Made by a program: the position numbers and the translations under genes. Shown here in pieces: positions 33,370 through 42,481 of a stretch of DNA of 64,000 nt. Position 1 is the first letter of the stretch, and every line of letters begins with the position of its first letter. The DNA lies in contig NZ_JAOSZE010000005.1 of NCBI RefSeq assembly GCF_025630775.1, forward strand, positions 124,001 to 188,000, written 5' to 3'. The notes below the pieces were generated by a model. That model was not told where the DNA came from. It did no database searches and saw only the letters and a program-made list of their open reading frames with translations. This stretch comes from Actinoplanes sp. KI2 (lineage in GTDB: Bacteria; Actinomycetota; Actinomycetes; Mycobacteriales; Micromonosporaceae).

Positions 33370-35196
33370 CTACAGCTGGGCGTCCAGCACCAGGGCCGCG
33401 TTGATCAGCGCCAGATGCGTGAAGGCCTGCGGGAAGTTGCCGATCTGCTCGCCGGTCAGGGCTATCTCCTCGGAGTAGAGGCCCAGGTGGTTGGCGTAGG
33501 TGAGCATCTTGGCGAAGGTCATCCGGGCCTGGTCGACCCGGCCGGAGCGGGCCAGGGCCTCGGCGTAGTTGAAGGTGCACAGGGAGAAGGTGCCCTCGGA
33601 GCCGCGCAGGCCGTCCGGCGAGGCCGCCGGGTCGTAGCGGTAGACGAGGCTGTCGGTCACCAGTTCGGCGGACATGGCGTCCAGGGTGGAGAGCCACATC
33701 GGGTCGGTGGGCACGATGAACCCGCTGCTGGACATGCGCAGCAGGGACGAGTCCAGGACGTCGGACGCGTAGTGCTGGCGGAAGGCCTGGCGGGACGGGC
33801 TCCAGCCGAGCTGCATGATCTGGTCGTAGAGGGCGTCCCGTTCGCGGATCCAGCGGGACAGCGGCGCCGGGCGGCCGCGCTCGGTGGCCAGGCGGATGCC
33901 GCGGTCGAGGGCCACCCAGCTCATCAGGCGGCCGTAGGTGAAGTCCTGACGGCCGCCGCGGGTCTCCCAGATGCCCTCCTCGGGCTGGTCCCAGTTGTCG
34001 CAGAGCCAGGAGAGCAGGTCGCAGATCTTGCGCCAGCCCAGGTGGCCGGCCGAGATGCCGTGGCGGTCGGCGAAGTAGAGGCTGTCCATCGCCTCGCCGT
34101 AGATGTCGAGCTGCAGCTGGCCGGCGGCGCCGTTGCCGATCCGGACCGGCGCGGAGTCGCGGTAGCCGCGCCAGTGGTCGAGGGTCTCCTCGGAGAGGTC
34201 GCTGGAGCCGTCGACCCGGTACATGATCTGGAGTGGGCCGCCGGCCGTGGCGCCGTCCTGCTCGTCCACCCGGTCGGCCAGCCAGCGGCCCAGGTCCAGC
34301 GCCTCCTCGGTGAAGCCCAGGCCGAGCAGCGCGTAGACGGAGAAGGACGCGTCCCGCACCCAGGTGTAGCGGTAGTCCCAGTTGCGTTCGCCGCCGATCT
34401 GCTCGGGCAGCGCCGCGGTGGGCGCCGCCACCAGGCCGCCGGAGGGTGCGTAGGTCATCAGTTTGAGGGTGATCGCGGACCGCTCGACCGCCTCCCGCCA
34501 TCGGCCCCGATAGGTGGATCTGTCGAGCCAGTTCGTCCAGTACGCGACGGTGTCGTCGAGCAGGCGGCGCGCCTCGGCCACCCGGACCGGGCGGACCGGA
34601 CCGGCCGTGCCCGTCGCCAGCACCAGGCCGCGCAGTTCCCCGTGCCGCAGGGTGACCTCACCGTGGACATCGCCGCCGTCGTCGACCCAGGTGCGGGCCA
34701 GCCGAGGGTCGTCGGGTTCGCGAACCAGGTGGACGGTGATCGCGTCGCCGCCGGCCTCGAAGACCGCGCCGTCGTCGGTGGTGTGGGTCTCGTGCTGCCG
34801 GCGGCCGTAGTCGAAGCGGGGGGCGATGTCGATCGCGAAGGTCATCGCGCCGCGGACGCAGCGGACCAGGCGGACCAGGCGGTGGACGTCCGTCCGGGTC
34901 TTCCCGGCGACGGGCATGAAGTCGATGACTTCGCCGACGCCGGCCTCGGTCAGGAACCGGGTGACCAGGATGGCCGTGTCGGGGACGTAGAGCTGCCGGA
35001 CCGTCACCTGCCCGGCTTGCGCCGGTCGAATCCGGAAGTAGCCGCCGGAGTCGGCGTCGAGCAGCGCGCCGAAGATGCTGGGTGAGTCGAAACGGGGGGC
35101 GCAGAACCAGTCGACCGAGCCGTCGGTGGCGACCAGTGCGGCCGTTTGCAGGTCGCCGATCAAGCCGTGCTCGGCGATGGGCGGAAAATCAGCCAT
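33370..35196 (-). CDS. Glycoside hydrolase family 15 protein (glucoamylase/trehalase-like)
   Basis: The 608-residue protein belongs to the bacterial GH15 group whose mycobacterial members are trehalases. An N-terminal beta-sandwich domain starts with IAEHGLIGDLQTAALVATDG. The (alpha/alpha)6 barrel has RNWDYRYTWVRDASFSVYAL, DIYGEAMDSLYFADR and the two acidic active-site regions EEGIWETRGG and GLYSEEI. No signal peptide is visible, so it is probably cytoplasmic. Likely substrates are trehalose or short alpha-glucans; the sequence alone does not decide. It stands alone, 36 bases from the downstream end of the YihY gene on the same strand. Confidence 0.9.
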   Translation of the reverse strand: MADFPPIAEHGLIGDLQTAALVATDGSVDWFCAPRFDSPSIFGALLDADSGGYFRIRPAQAGQVTVRQLYVPDTAILVTRFLTEAGVGEVIDFMPVAGKTRTDVHRLVRLVRCVRGAMTFAIDIAPRFDYGRRQHETHTTDDGAVFEAGGDAITVHLVREPDDPRLARTWVDDGGDVHGEVTLRHGELRGLVLATGTAGPVRPVRVAEARRLLDDTVAYWTNWLDRSTYRGRWREAVERSAITLKLMTYAPSGGLVAAPTAALPEQIGGERNWDYRYTWVRDASFSVYALLGLGFTEEALDLGRWLADRVDEQDGATAGGPLQIMYRVDGSSDLSEETLDHWRGYRDSAPVRIGNGAAGQLQLDIYGEAMDSLYFADRHGISAGHLGWRKICDLLSWLCDNWDQPEEGIWETRGGRQDFTYGRLMSWVALDRGIRLATERGRPAPLSRWIRERDALYDQIMQLGWSPSRQAFRQHYASDVLDSSLLRMSSSGFIVPTDPMWLSTLDAMSAELVTDSLVYRYDPAASPDGLRGSEGTFSLCTFNYAEALARSGRVDQARMTFAKMLTYANHLGLYSEEIALTGEQIGNFPQAFTHLALINAALVLDAQL

Positions 35197-35232
35197 GGTG
35201 CCGAGCGTTCGGGGTGGCCGGGCGATCGCGCA

Positions 35233-36180
35233 TCATGCGTCGCGGATGATGCGCGACTCGATCACCTGCCCGGGGATCCGCTCCTGCTCCCGGGCGAGCA
35301 ACGCGAGCGCCCGCTCGTCCGCCTCGGTCGGGTTCGCGTTGTCGAGGGTGCGCGGCCACAGCCGGCCGTGCCGGACGGCGGCGACCTCGGCCACCGCGAC
35401 CAGCGCCTGGCTGACCAGATAGAGCAGGGTGAACAGGCCGGCCACAGTGGCGAACGCGCCGTACACCGGGCCGGCCTTGCGGACCAGGAGGCTGAGCACG
35501 GGGGCGCCCACGTGCAGGACCACGGCCAGCAGCAGCGCGCCGGAGGCGGCCGGGCGCCACAGCGCGGACAGCGGCGCCGGGCGCAACAGAAGGATCTTGA
35601 CGCCGAGGAGCAGGACGCCGAACGCGGCGATGCCGGTGCCGAGCGCGGCGAACAGCCGGTCGGGCAGGCCGAAGTCCGGCAGCGCGGCCGCCGCCACGGT
35701 GAGGCCACCGCCGGCGATCACGCCGGCCAGGGTGAGCAGGGCGACGCCGATGACCCGGGTGTAGGCGCCGATCGGGTACGGCAGGTCGCGCATCCGCACC
35801 CCGGCCACGTGGTTGACCGTGCGGTACGACGCGTACACCACGCCGGTCGCCGACCAGATCAGGCCGATCGCACCGATCACGAACGCCACCGGCGAGGTGG
35901 GCAGGGCCGCCGCGGCCGCGTCCACCGTCGGCTGCAGCGCGGGCGGGACGATCGCGGTGATCACGTCGTGCCGCAGCTCGGGGTCGGTGGCCAGCAGGCG
36001 GGAGACGACCGCGACACCCAGCAGCAGCAGCGGGAAGATGCTGAGGAATCCGTAGTAGGTGATCAGCGCGGCGTGGCGGAAGCCGTCATCGTCGAGGTAC
36101 TTGATGATCACCGCGTACGGGAAACCGATCGCGCCGTGCTCCCGCTGGAACCGGTCTAGGCGGGCCAGCACACCAGTCAT
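35233..36180 (-). CDS. YihY/BrkB family integral membrane protein
   Basis: The 315-residue protein has about six membrane segments with the YhjD/YihY/BrkB family blocks: ALITYYGFLSIFPLLLLGVA, IGLIWSATGVVYASYRTVNH, a TVAGLFTLLYLVSQALVAVAEV segment and a conserved acidic/basic C-terminal tail. The family was once called ribonuclease BN in error; its function is not settled, with export roles proposed. It starts with ATG at 36180 and lies downstream of the monooxygenase gene, separated by the 27-bp repeat array. Confidence 0.88.
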   Translation of the reverse strand: MTGVLARLDRFQREHGAIGFPYAVIIKYLDDDGFRHAALITYYGFLSIFPLLLLGVAVVSRLLATDPELRHDVITAIVPPALQPTVDAAAAALPTSPVAFVIGAIGLIWSATGVVYASYRTVNHVAGVRMRDLPYPIGAYTRVIGVALLTLAGVIAGGGLTVAAAALPDFGLPDRLFAALGTGIAAFGVLLLGVKILLLRPAPLSALWRPAASGALLLAVVLHVGAPVLSLLVRKAGPVYGAFATVAGLFTLLYLVSQALVAVAEVAAVRHGRLWPRTLDNANPTEADERALALLAREQERIPGQVIESRIIRDA

Positions 36181-36233
36181 GGTCCGGTCGCCGAGGCCCT
36201 GCCGGTGTCATCCGGGCGGGATGAACCTGTCCC

Positions 36234-36341
36234 TCCGGTGGCATCCCGTCGGCCGATCACTCCGGTGGCATCCCGTCGACCGAGCCCTCCGGTGGCATCC
36301 CGTCGGCCGATCACTCCGGTGGCATCCAGTCGGCCGAGCCC
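36234..36341. repeat. 27-bp tandem array, four copies, covering the 3' end of a monooxygenase gene
   Basis: Copies starting TCCGGTGGCATCC begin at 36234, 36261, 36288 and 36315, a period of 27. The fourth copy overlaps the last codons and stop of the monooxygenase gene (stop at 36311-36313). The three downstream copies therefore look like duplicates of the gene's own 3' end (encoding ADWMPPE). Confidence 0.95.
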
Positions 36342-37561
36342 AGCACGTTGCCGCCGAGGATGCGCGGGCGCATGTGGTTGAGCGCGGCGTCCCGGGCGCG
36401 CAGCGCGAGCCGGCCGCGAGCCTGCACGACCGCGGACATCCGCCGGGTCTGCCGGACCACGCTGGTGGTCCGCGGACGGCGCAGCCGGCTGTACTCGTCG
36501 ATCGCCGCGACCAGGGCCTCGCCGGGCGCCGCGTCGGCGGCCAGCGAGCGCAGCGTGGCCGCGTCCTCGAAGGCGAGGCAGGCACCCTGGCCCAGGTGGT
36601 GCGGCATGGCGTGGGCCGCGTCGCCGAGCAGCACCACGCCGCCCGGGCCGGAGCGGAACCCGTACGCCCGGGGCAGCGGCCGCAGCTCGCGCACCTCCTG
36701 CGGCACCAGGTCGTCGGCGTGCGTCGCCTCGATCAGCGCGGCCACCGGCGAGTGCCAGTCGGCGAACCAGCGGCGCAGCAGCGCGAGCTGGGTCGCGGGC
36801 GGCTCGGGCCGGGGCGCGCCGGCCGCGGTCGCCACCCAGTAGACACCGCCCCGGCCGGCGGCGCGCTCGCCGAGCGGGATGGAGACGAACCGGTAGCCGG
36901 CGCCGAGCGTCTCGCCGCCGGCCGCCTCCTCCGCGGACAGGTGCGGCACCCGGTACGCCGGGATCACCGCCTGCCAGGCCGCGAAGCCGGAGCCGACCGC
37001 CACCGACTCGGGAGCGAGCGCGCGGCGCACCTGGCTGTCGATGCCGTCGGCGGCCACCACGAGGTCCGCCTCGATCGCGGTGCGGCCGACCGCGACCACC
37101 GGCCGCCGCCGGGTGCTGATGCGGACCGACGACACCGCGCAGCCGGTGCGGATCTCGACGCGGTCGCCGAGGCCGGCGACCAGCGCGTCGTACAGGTCCT
37201 GGAGGTGTACGACGGCGGGTGCCGGTCCGGACCCGGAGGGGTTTGGGTGCTCCGCGCCGTCGGTAGGACCAGGCGCCGGCTGCAGCACAGTGCCGTTGCG
37301 GGCGCGGGGAGCGACCAGCCACTGACCGTCCGGGCGGCGCACCCCGCCGTCGGGCAGCGGCGCGGCGATCGCCGACCAGCCGCCGTCCGGGTCGAGCGAC
37401 TCCAGGGCGCGGCGGCCGTTGGACCAGAGCACCAGGGCGGTGGGCGAGGCGGCGATCCGCTCGCCCCGCTCCAGCAGGATCACCTGCCAGCCGGCGCGCG
37501 ACAGGGCCCCGGCGGTGGCCAGCCCCGCCATCCCCGCGCCCACCACCACCGCCGTGCGCAC
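36311..37561 (-). CDS. FAD-dependent monooxygenase (PHBH-type)
   Basis: The 416-residue group A flavin monooxygenase has an N-terminal dinucleotide motif VVVGAGMAGLATAGALSRAGW, the DG motif VVAADGIDSQVRRAL (about 175) and the FAD-ribityl motif VVLLGDAAHAMPHHLGQGACLAFEDA (in two parts; GDAAH near 305). Such enzymes hydroxylate aromatic or polyketide substrates with NAD(P)H; urate and salicylate types look similar. It begins with GTG at 37561, only 12 bases after the lgt stop codon, so it is probably the last gene of the trpC-trpB-trpA-lgt transcript. Its C-terminus lies in a tandem repeat. Confidence 0.87.
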   Translation of the reverse strand: MRTAVVVGAGMAGLATAGALSRAGWQVILLERGERIAASPTALVLWSNGRRALESLDPDGGWSAIAAPLPDGGVRRPDGQWLVAPRARNGTVLQPAPGPTDGAEHPNPSGSGPAPAVVHLQDLYDALVAGLGDRVEIRTGCAVSSVRISTRRRPVVAVGRTAIEADLVVAADGIDSQVRRALAPESVAVGSGFAAWQAVIPAYRVPHLSAEEAAGGETLGAGYRFVSIPLGERAAGRGGVYWVATAAGAPRPEPPATQLALLRRWFADWHSPVAALIEATHADDLVPQEVRELRPLPRAYGFRSGPGGVVLLGDAAHAMPHHLGQGACLAFEDAATLRSLAADAAPGEALVAAIDEYSRLRRPRTTSVVRQTRRMSAVVQARGRLALRARDAALNHMRPRILGGNVLGSADWMPPE

Positions 37562-37573
37562 GACGACCGCGCG

Positions 37574-38872
37574 TCAGTGCTCGTCGGAAGGACGCTTGTC
37601 CACCTCGGCGTCGCCGCCGGGGCCGGTGATCTCGGCCGTGCCGGTGGCGAAGACCGCCTCGGTGTCACCGTCCGGCTTCGTGTCGCCGTCCGGCTTCGTG
37701 TCGCCGTCCGGCTTCGTGTCGCCGTCCGCCTCCGTGTCGCCGGCCGGGCCGGCCTCTTCCGAAGCGGCATCGGCCGGGCTGGGATCGGCCAGTTTGGCGT
37801 CGACCACGGTGGCTTCGACCGCAGTGGCCTCGACCGGAGGGGCTTCGATCAGCTCGGGCTCGGCCGGGTGGCCGCCCGCGGCGATCTCCAGCGCCCGGTC
37901 CGCCGGCGTGTCGGGCGGGAGGACGCCGGTCTTCCGGTACGCCTCGAACCGCGCCTCGCTGACCACCTGGTAGCCCTTGGGCGCGCGCCGCGGAGCCTCC
38001 TCGCCCGGCTCGGGCGCGGTCGTCGGCGCGTCGTCGGGCACCACGTACGCCCGCGGGCCCCGCACGATCACGAAGTAGGCCAGCGCGCCGGCGAAGACGA
38101 TCCCGGCGGTGAACACGTTGAGCCGGACGCCGAAGATGTGGTTGGCGTCGTCGATGCGCAGCATCTCGACCCAGAACCGGCCGACCGTGTACGCCATGAC
38201 GTACAGCGCGAACGCCCGCCCCCGCCCGAACTTGTACTTGCGGTCGAGCGCCCAGACCAGCGCCGCCACACCCAGGTCCCAGACCAGCTCGTAGAGGAAG
38301 GTCGGCTGGTACAGCCCGGCCTTGGTGACCGGCTGGCCGTCGATGGTCAGCGCGTGCCCGGGGTTGTTCGAGTCCATGTCGTGCACGCGCAGGCCCCACG
38401 GCAGGGTGGTGGCCTTGCCGTACAGCTCGTTGTTGAACCAGTTGCCGAGCCGGCCGATCGCCTGCGCCACCGGCAGGCCGGGGGCGAGCGCGTCGGCGAC
38501 CAGGCCGAACGGCAGCCGCAGCTGACGGGCGCCGATGTACGCACCGAGCGCACCGAACGCCACCGCGCCCCAGATGCCCAGGCCGCCCTTCCAGATGTAC
38601 AGCGCGTCGATCGGGTGCCCGCCGGAGCCGAAGTAGTCCTGCGGCGAGGTGATCAGGTGATATATGCGGGCGCCGATGATGCCGAACGGCACCGCCCAGA
38701 CCGCGATGTCGAGCGAGGCCCAGGGGGCCACGCCGCGGTTACGCATCCGCTGTTCCATGATCAGGACGGCGGCGACGATACCTACGACGATGCAGAGCGC
38801 GTACGCCCGGACGGGGAGGCCGAGCACGTGCCAGACGGACGTCGTCGGGCTGGGGATGGCGGCAACTATCAC
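37574..38872 (-). CDS. lgt: Prolipoprotein diacylglyceryl transferase
   Basis: Lgt adds diacylglycerol to the lipobox cysteine of prelipoproteins at the membrane, the first step of lipoprotein maturation; livJ and the polar amino acid binding protein here are candidate clients. The product has about seven membrane segments, IPFG-like VPFGIIGARIYHLITSP, WKGGLGIWG and the signature AIGRLGNWFNNELYG. After about residue 275 a 155-residue cytoplasmic tail follows, rich in Pro, Ala and Glu, with three GDTKPD repeats near the end (18-bp DNA repeat). The GTG at 38872 starts the family N-terminus. It lies downstream of trpA, the usual actinobacterial arrangement. Confidence 0.93.
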   Translation of the reverse strand: MIVAAIPSPTTSVWHVLGLPVRAYALCIVVGIVAAVLIMEQRMRNRGVAPWASLDIAVWAVPFGIIGARIYHLITSPQDYFGSGGHPIDALYIWKGGLGIWGAVAFGALGAYIGARQLRLPFGLVADALAPGLPVAQAIGRLGNWFNNELYGKATTLPWGLRVHDMDSNNPGHALTIDGQPVTKAGLYQPTFLYELVWDLGVAALVWALDRKYKFGRGRAFALYVMAYTVGRFWVEMLRIDDANHIFGVRLNVFTAGIVFAGALAYFVIVRGPRAYVVPDDAPTTAPEPGEEAPRRAPKGYQVVSEARFEAYRKTGVLPPDTPADRALEIAAGGHPAEPELIEAPPVEATAVEATVVDAKLADPSPADAASEEAGPAGDTEADGDTKPDGDTKPDGDTKPDGDTEAVFATGTAEITGPGGDAEVDKRPSDEH

Positions 38873-38910
38873 GGGTGCACACGCTACCGTCGCGTCGCTC
38901 GCGCGGAAGT

Positions 38911-39017
38911 ACCAGGGCGCATTACTTTTCGTGCACACCCCCGGCCGAGTTCGGCCCTCCGGCGCAAGCACCACGGCGCGTTACTTCGCGCGCACACCCT
39001 CGGCGAGTTCGGCGCTC
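38911..39017. repeat. Imperfect duplication of the trpA 3' end
   Basis: The last 37 bases of trpA plus flank (about 38968-39017) recur in degenerate form at about 38911-38960, a period of about 57 bases. Shared blocks include TTACTT, GCACACCC and CGAGTTCGGC. The duplicate lies between trpA and lgt and contains no stop-to-start function that I can see. Confidence 0.8.
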
Positions 39018-39778
39018 AGCGCGCGCAGCCGGCCCAGCCCGGAGGCCCGGTCCGGCGCCTCCAGCACACAGCGGATCAGCGCGCTGCCCACGATCACCCC
39101 GTCGGCGAACGCGGCCACCTCGGCGGCCTGCTTGCCGTTGCCGACGCCGAGGCCGACCCCGACCGGCATCTCCCGGTCGGCGTCCCGCACCCGGGCGACC
39201 AGCTCGGGCGCCTGCTGCGACACCGAGGTGCGGGCGCCGGTGACCCCCATCAGCGCGGTGGCATAGACGAAGCCCCGGCAGTTCGCCACGGTCATCGCGA
39301 TCCGCTCGTCGGTCGAGGACGGCGAGACCAGGAACGTGCGATCAAGGCTTTGCTCGTCGGCGGCGGCGATCCACTCCTGCGCCTCGTCCGGGATCAGGTC
39401 GGGCGTGATCATCCCGGTGGCGCCGGCCGCGGCGAGGTCGCGGGCGAACGCGTTCACCCCGTACTTCTCGATCGGGTTCCAGTACGTCATCAGCACGACC
39501 GGGGCGCCGGCCTTCGCCACCGACTCGATGATGTGCAGCGTGTCCCGGGTACGCACGCCGGCGGCCAGGGCGATGTCGCTCGCCTTCTGGATCACCGGGC
39601 CGTCCATCACCGGATCGGAGTAGGGCAGCTCGACCTCGATGACGTCGCAGCCGGCCTCGTGCATGGCGATCATCGAGGCGATGCTGTCCTCGACGGTCGG
39701 GAACCCGGCCGGCATGCAGCCCACAAGGACGGCACGACTCTCCGCGCGCGCTTTGTGGAAGACGTCGGAAATGCTCAC
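38981..39778 (-). CDS. trpA: Tryptophan synthase alpha chain
   Basis: TrpA splits indole-3-glycerol phosphate into indole and glyceraldehyde 3-phosphate and passes indole to TrpB. The 265-residue TIM barrel has the catalytic Glu in [20 protein letters not shown] (about 44-63) with the catalytic Asp region, loop 6 [14 protein letters not shown] and the phosphate-binding [27 protein letters not shown] region. The GTG at 39778 overlaps the trpB stop as GTGA, which fixes the start. Confidence 0.96.
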   Translation of the reverse strand: MSISDVFHKARAESRAVLVGCMPAGFPTVEDSIASMIAMHEAGCDVIEVELPYSDPVMDGPVIQKASDIALAAGVRTRDTLHIIESVAKAGAPVVLMTYWNPIEKYGVNAFARDLAAAGATGMITPDLIPDEAQEWIAAADEQSLDRTFLVSPSSTDERIAMTVANCRGFVYATALMGVTGARTSVSQQAPELVARVRDADREMPVGVGLGVGNGKQAAEVAAFADGVIVGSALIRCVLEAPDRASGLGRLRALSAELAEGVRAK

Positions 39779-41016
39779 TCTTGCTCTCCCGGGACCAGCG
39801 TCTCGACCTGGTCGAGGATGCCGAAGTAGGCGCCCGCGGTGTGCACGTCTTTGTCCCCACGGCCGGACAGGTTGATGACGATCGTCGGTGGCCGGCCGAT
39901 TTCGGCCGACAGCTCCGGAATGATCCGGATCGCGCCGGCGACCGCGTGCGCACTCTCGATCGCCGGAATGATCCCCTCGGTGCGGCACAGCAACTGGAAC
40001 GCCGCCATCGCCTCGGCATCGGTCACCGGCTGGTACTCCGCCCGGCCGGTGTCGTGCAGCCAGGCGTGCTCGGGGCCGACACCCGGGTAGTCCAGGCCCG
40101 CCGAGATCGAGTGCGACTCGACGGTCTGGCCGTCCTCGTCCTGCAGCACGTAGGTGCGGGCGCCGTGCAGCACGCCGGACGAGCCACCGGTGATCGAGGC
40201 GGCGTGCCGGCCGGTCTCGACGCCCTCGCCGCCGGCCTCGAAGCCGTACAGCCGGACGTCCTCGTCGGGCACGAACGCGTGGAAGATGCCGATCGCGTTG
40301 GAGCCGCCGCCGACGCACGCCGCCACCGCATCGGGCAGCCGGCCGAGCTGGTCGAGGCACTGGGCCCGGGCCTCGGTCCCGATCCCGCCCACGAAGTCGC
40401 GGACGATCTCCGGGAACGGGTGCGGGCCGGCCGCCGTACCGAGCAGGTAGTGCGTGGTGTCGACGCTGGCCACCCAGTCGCGCAGGGCCTCGTTGAGTGC
40501 GTCCTTGAGGGTGCGGGAGCCGTTGGTCACCGGCACGACCGTGGCGCCGAGCATCCGCATCCGGGCGACGTTCAGCGCCTGCCGCTCGGTGTCCATCTCG
40601 CCCATGTAGACCACGCACTCGAGGTCGAGCAGGGCGGCCGCGGTCGCGCTGGCCACGCCGTGCTGCCCGGCGCCGGTCTCGGCGATCACCCGGGGCTTGC
40701 CCATCCGCTTGGCGAGCAGGGCCTGGCCCAGCACGTTGCGGACCTTGTGGGCGCCGGTGTGGTTCAGGTCCTCCCGCTTGAGCAGGATCTCGGCGCCGAC
40801 CGCCCGGCTCAGCCGCTCGGCGCGGTAGAGCAGCGACGGCACGCCGGCGTAGTTCGTGAGGAGATTTCCGAACTCCGCCTGGAAGGCCGGATCGGTCTTG
40901 GCGCTCCGGTAGGCGGCATCCAGCTCGTCGAGCGCCCGGACCAGGGCCTCCGGAACGAACCGGCCGCCGTATCGACCGAAATGCCCGGAGAGGTCGGGAA
41001 GAACCGGCGCGCTCAC
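39775..41016 (-). CDS. trpB: Tryptophan synthase beta chain
   Basis: TrpB condenses indole with serine using pyridoxal phosphate. The 413-residue product has [12 protein letters not shown], the PLP lysine in [14 protein letters not shown], the indole-site GAGQHGVA and the phosphate-binding glycines in [15 protein letters not shown]. This is the classical TrpB1 form that works with TrpA. It starts with GTG at 41016 and overlaps trpC by four bases (GTGA) and trpA by four. Confidence 0.97.
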   Translation of the reverse strand: MSAPVLPDLSGHFGRYGGRFVPEALVRALDELDAAYRSAKTDPAFQAEFGNLLTNYAGVPSLLYRAERLSRAVGAEILLKREDLNHTGAHKVRNVLGQALLAKRMGKPRVIAETGAGQHGVASATAAALLDLECVVYMGEMDTERQALNVARMRMLGATVVPVTNGSRTLKDALNEALRDWVASVDTTHYLLGTAAGPHPFPEIVRDFVGGIGTEARAQCLDQLGRLPDAVAACVGGGSNAIGIFHAFVPDEDVRLYGFEAGGEGVETGRHAASITGGSSGVLHGARTYVLQDEDGQTVESHSISAGLDYPGVGPEHAWLHDTGRAEYQPVTDAEAMAAFQLLCRTEGIIPAIESAHAVAGAIRIIPELSAEIGRPPTIVINLSGRGDKDVHTAGAYFGILDQVETLVPGEQE

Positions 41017-41864
41017 CGCACCGGCCTCGGGGTAGCCGGGTGGTTGCCCGCGTTCACCAGTTCGGCGACCGCGTCGCGCGGCGACTTCTGGGTCACCAGG
41101 CCCTCACCCACCAGGACGGCGTCGGCGCCGGCCGACGCGTACCGAATGAGGTCGTGCGGCCCGCGCACCCCCGACTCGGCGATCTTCACGACGTTGTTCG
41201 GCAGGCCCGGGGCGATCCGCTCGAACACCGACCGGTCCACCTCCAGCGTCCGCAGGTCCCGGGCGTTCACCCCGATCACCTTCGCGTTCGCCTCCAGCGC
41301 CCGATCGGCCTCTTCCTCGTTGTGCACCTCGACCAGCGCGGTCATGCCCAGCGACTCGATCCGCTCCAGGAGGCCCACCAGAACGTTCTGCTCCAGCGCC
41401 GCCACGATCAGCAGGACCAGGTCGGCGCCGTGCGCGCGGGCCTCGTGCACCTGGTACGCGGAGACCACGAAGTCTTTCCGCAGCACCGGGATGCGCACCG
41501 AGGCACGCACCGCGGCCAGGTCGGCCAGCGAGCCGCCGAACCAGCGGCCCTCGGTGAGCACGCTGATGCAGCGGGCGCCACCCGCCGCGTACTCGCCGGC
41601 CAGCTCGGCCGGGTCGGGGATGTCGGCGAGCGCGCCCTTCGACGGCGACGACCGCTTCACCTCGGCGATCACCGCCACGCCGGGCTTGCGCAGCGCCGCG
41701 TAGGCGTCGATGGCCGCCGGGGCCGCCGCCGCCGCCTTGCGAACCTGCTCCAGCGGCACCCGCTCCTGCCGGGCCGCCACGTCCTCGCGCACTCCGGCGA
41801 GAATCTCCTCCAGCACGTTCTGCGGCCCGCCAGTGCCCGCTTCCGCCTGCTGATCGGATGTCAC
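41013..41864 (-). CDS. trpC: Indole-3-glycerol phosphate synthase
   Basis: TrpC closes the indole ring from CdRP in tryptophan synthesis. The 283-residue TIM barrel has a short Gln/Gly-rich N-terminal extension, then [16 protein letters not shown], the catalytic [33 protein letters not shown] and [14 protein letters not shown]. The GTG at 41864 has GGAG about eight bases upstream. It is the first gene of trpC-trpB-trpA-lgt and carries its own promoter candidate about 100 bases upstream. Confidence 0.95.
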   Translation of the reverse strand: MTSDQQAEAGTGGPQNVLEEILAGVREDVAARQERVPLEQVRKAAAAAPAAIDAYAALRKPGVAVIAEVKRSSPSKGALADIPDPAELAGEYAAGGARCISVLTEGRWFGGSLADLAAVRASVRIPVLRKDFVVSAYQVHEARAHGADLVLLIVAALEQNVLVGLLERIESLGMTALVEVHNEEEADRALEANAKVIGVNARDLRTLEVDRSVFERIAPGLPNNVVKIAESGVRGPHDLIRYASAGADAVLVGEGLVTQKSPRDAVAELVNAGNHPATPRPVR

Positions 41865-42189
41865 GAAATGACTCCCCTCTCCGGGTGTCCTCCGCCCGAT
41901 GCTAGGAGGTCGCGGTACCCGGCAAGCCCCCGGGGTATGGCGCGCCTCACGAGGTGGGCTGCGGCATAATGCCGCCTGCTCGCGCATCTTGTCAGCTCAG
42001 TCACAGGGCTCCCACCGGCCTGCGCAGGCATACCTCATCTGTTCGGTGGATGCCGAAACCCGTTGACGCGGCCGTCATGATGCGGAAACAGGGCTCCGCC
42101 ATGCTTGCTGCAGGGCACACTTGTTCGCGGCGTACCCGACCGGTGTCCCGAAGGTGACCAGGCAAACAGTGATCGACGTGGAGTAGACC
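41865..42189. other. Divergent intergenic region between trpC and a small gene
   Basis: These 325 bases contain the trpC leader and promoter (separate entry) on the left. The right half should contain the promoter of the small plus-strand gene, which I could not place. I looked for a Trp-rich leader peptide that would indicate attenuation of trpC and found none. Confidence 0.4.
41961..41995 (-). promoter_or_regulatory. trpCBA-lgt promoter with palindrome over the -10 box
   Basis: On the minus strand CTGACA (41995-41990) and CATTAT (41971-41966) are separated by 18 bases, a reasonable housekeeping promoter. The -10 box lies in a perfect 15-bp palindrome, GCGGCATAATGCCGC (41961-41975), which would be a natural repressor operator. 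Transcription would start about 95-100 bases before the trpC GTG. Confidence 0.6.
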
Positions 42190-42471
42190 GTGGCCTCTGT
42201 GCAATCCAGTCCGGCCCAGCCGGCCGGCCTCGCAGCCGTCTCCCGAGTCGTCGTCTCCACCGCCGCCGATCTGATCAGCACCGTGCAGCGCGCGGTGGTC
42301 GGCGACGAGAACGTCCGCACCGCCCGGGACAACGCATGGGACGCGATGCTCGCCGACCGCGCCCGCAACCAGGCCCGCGCCGATCTCACCCGCGAGGTCG
42401 CCGCCATGGTCGCCCGCCGCGCCCCCCGCGCCCGCAAAAGGACCAAAACCCCGCATATCGTACGCGGCTGA
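42190..42471 (+). CDS. Small protein of unknown function
   Basis: I do not recognise this 93-residue protein. The codon third-position GC is very high and in register, GGAG lies about eight bases before the GTG at 42190, and it ends ten bases before the convergent TetR gene, so I think it is real. It begins with Ser/Pro/Ala, has a helical middle (DLISTVQRAVVGDENVRTAR and then RDNAWDAMLADRARNQARAD) and a very basic end (VARRAPRARKRTKTPHIVRG). No membrane segment or signal peptide is visible; the basic tail could bind nucleic acid (speculative). It sits in the segment that splits the tryptophan genes. Confidence 0.55.
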   Translation: MASVQSSPAQPAGLAAVSRVVVSTAADLISTVQRAVVGDENVRTARDNAWDAMLADRARNQARADLTREVAAMVARRAPRARKRTKTPHIVRG

Positions 42472-42481
42472 AGCTCGCCCG

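Noticed and set aside
41865-42189. Trp leader peptide/attenuator before trpC
   Set aside because: I found no short frame with consecutive Trp codons.
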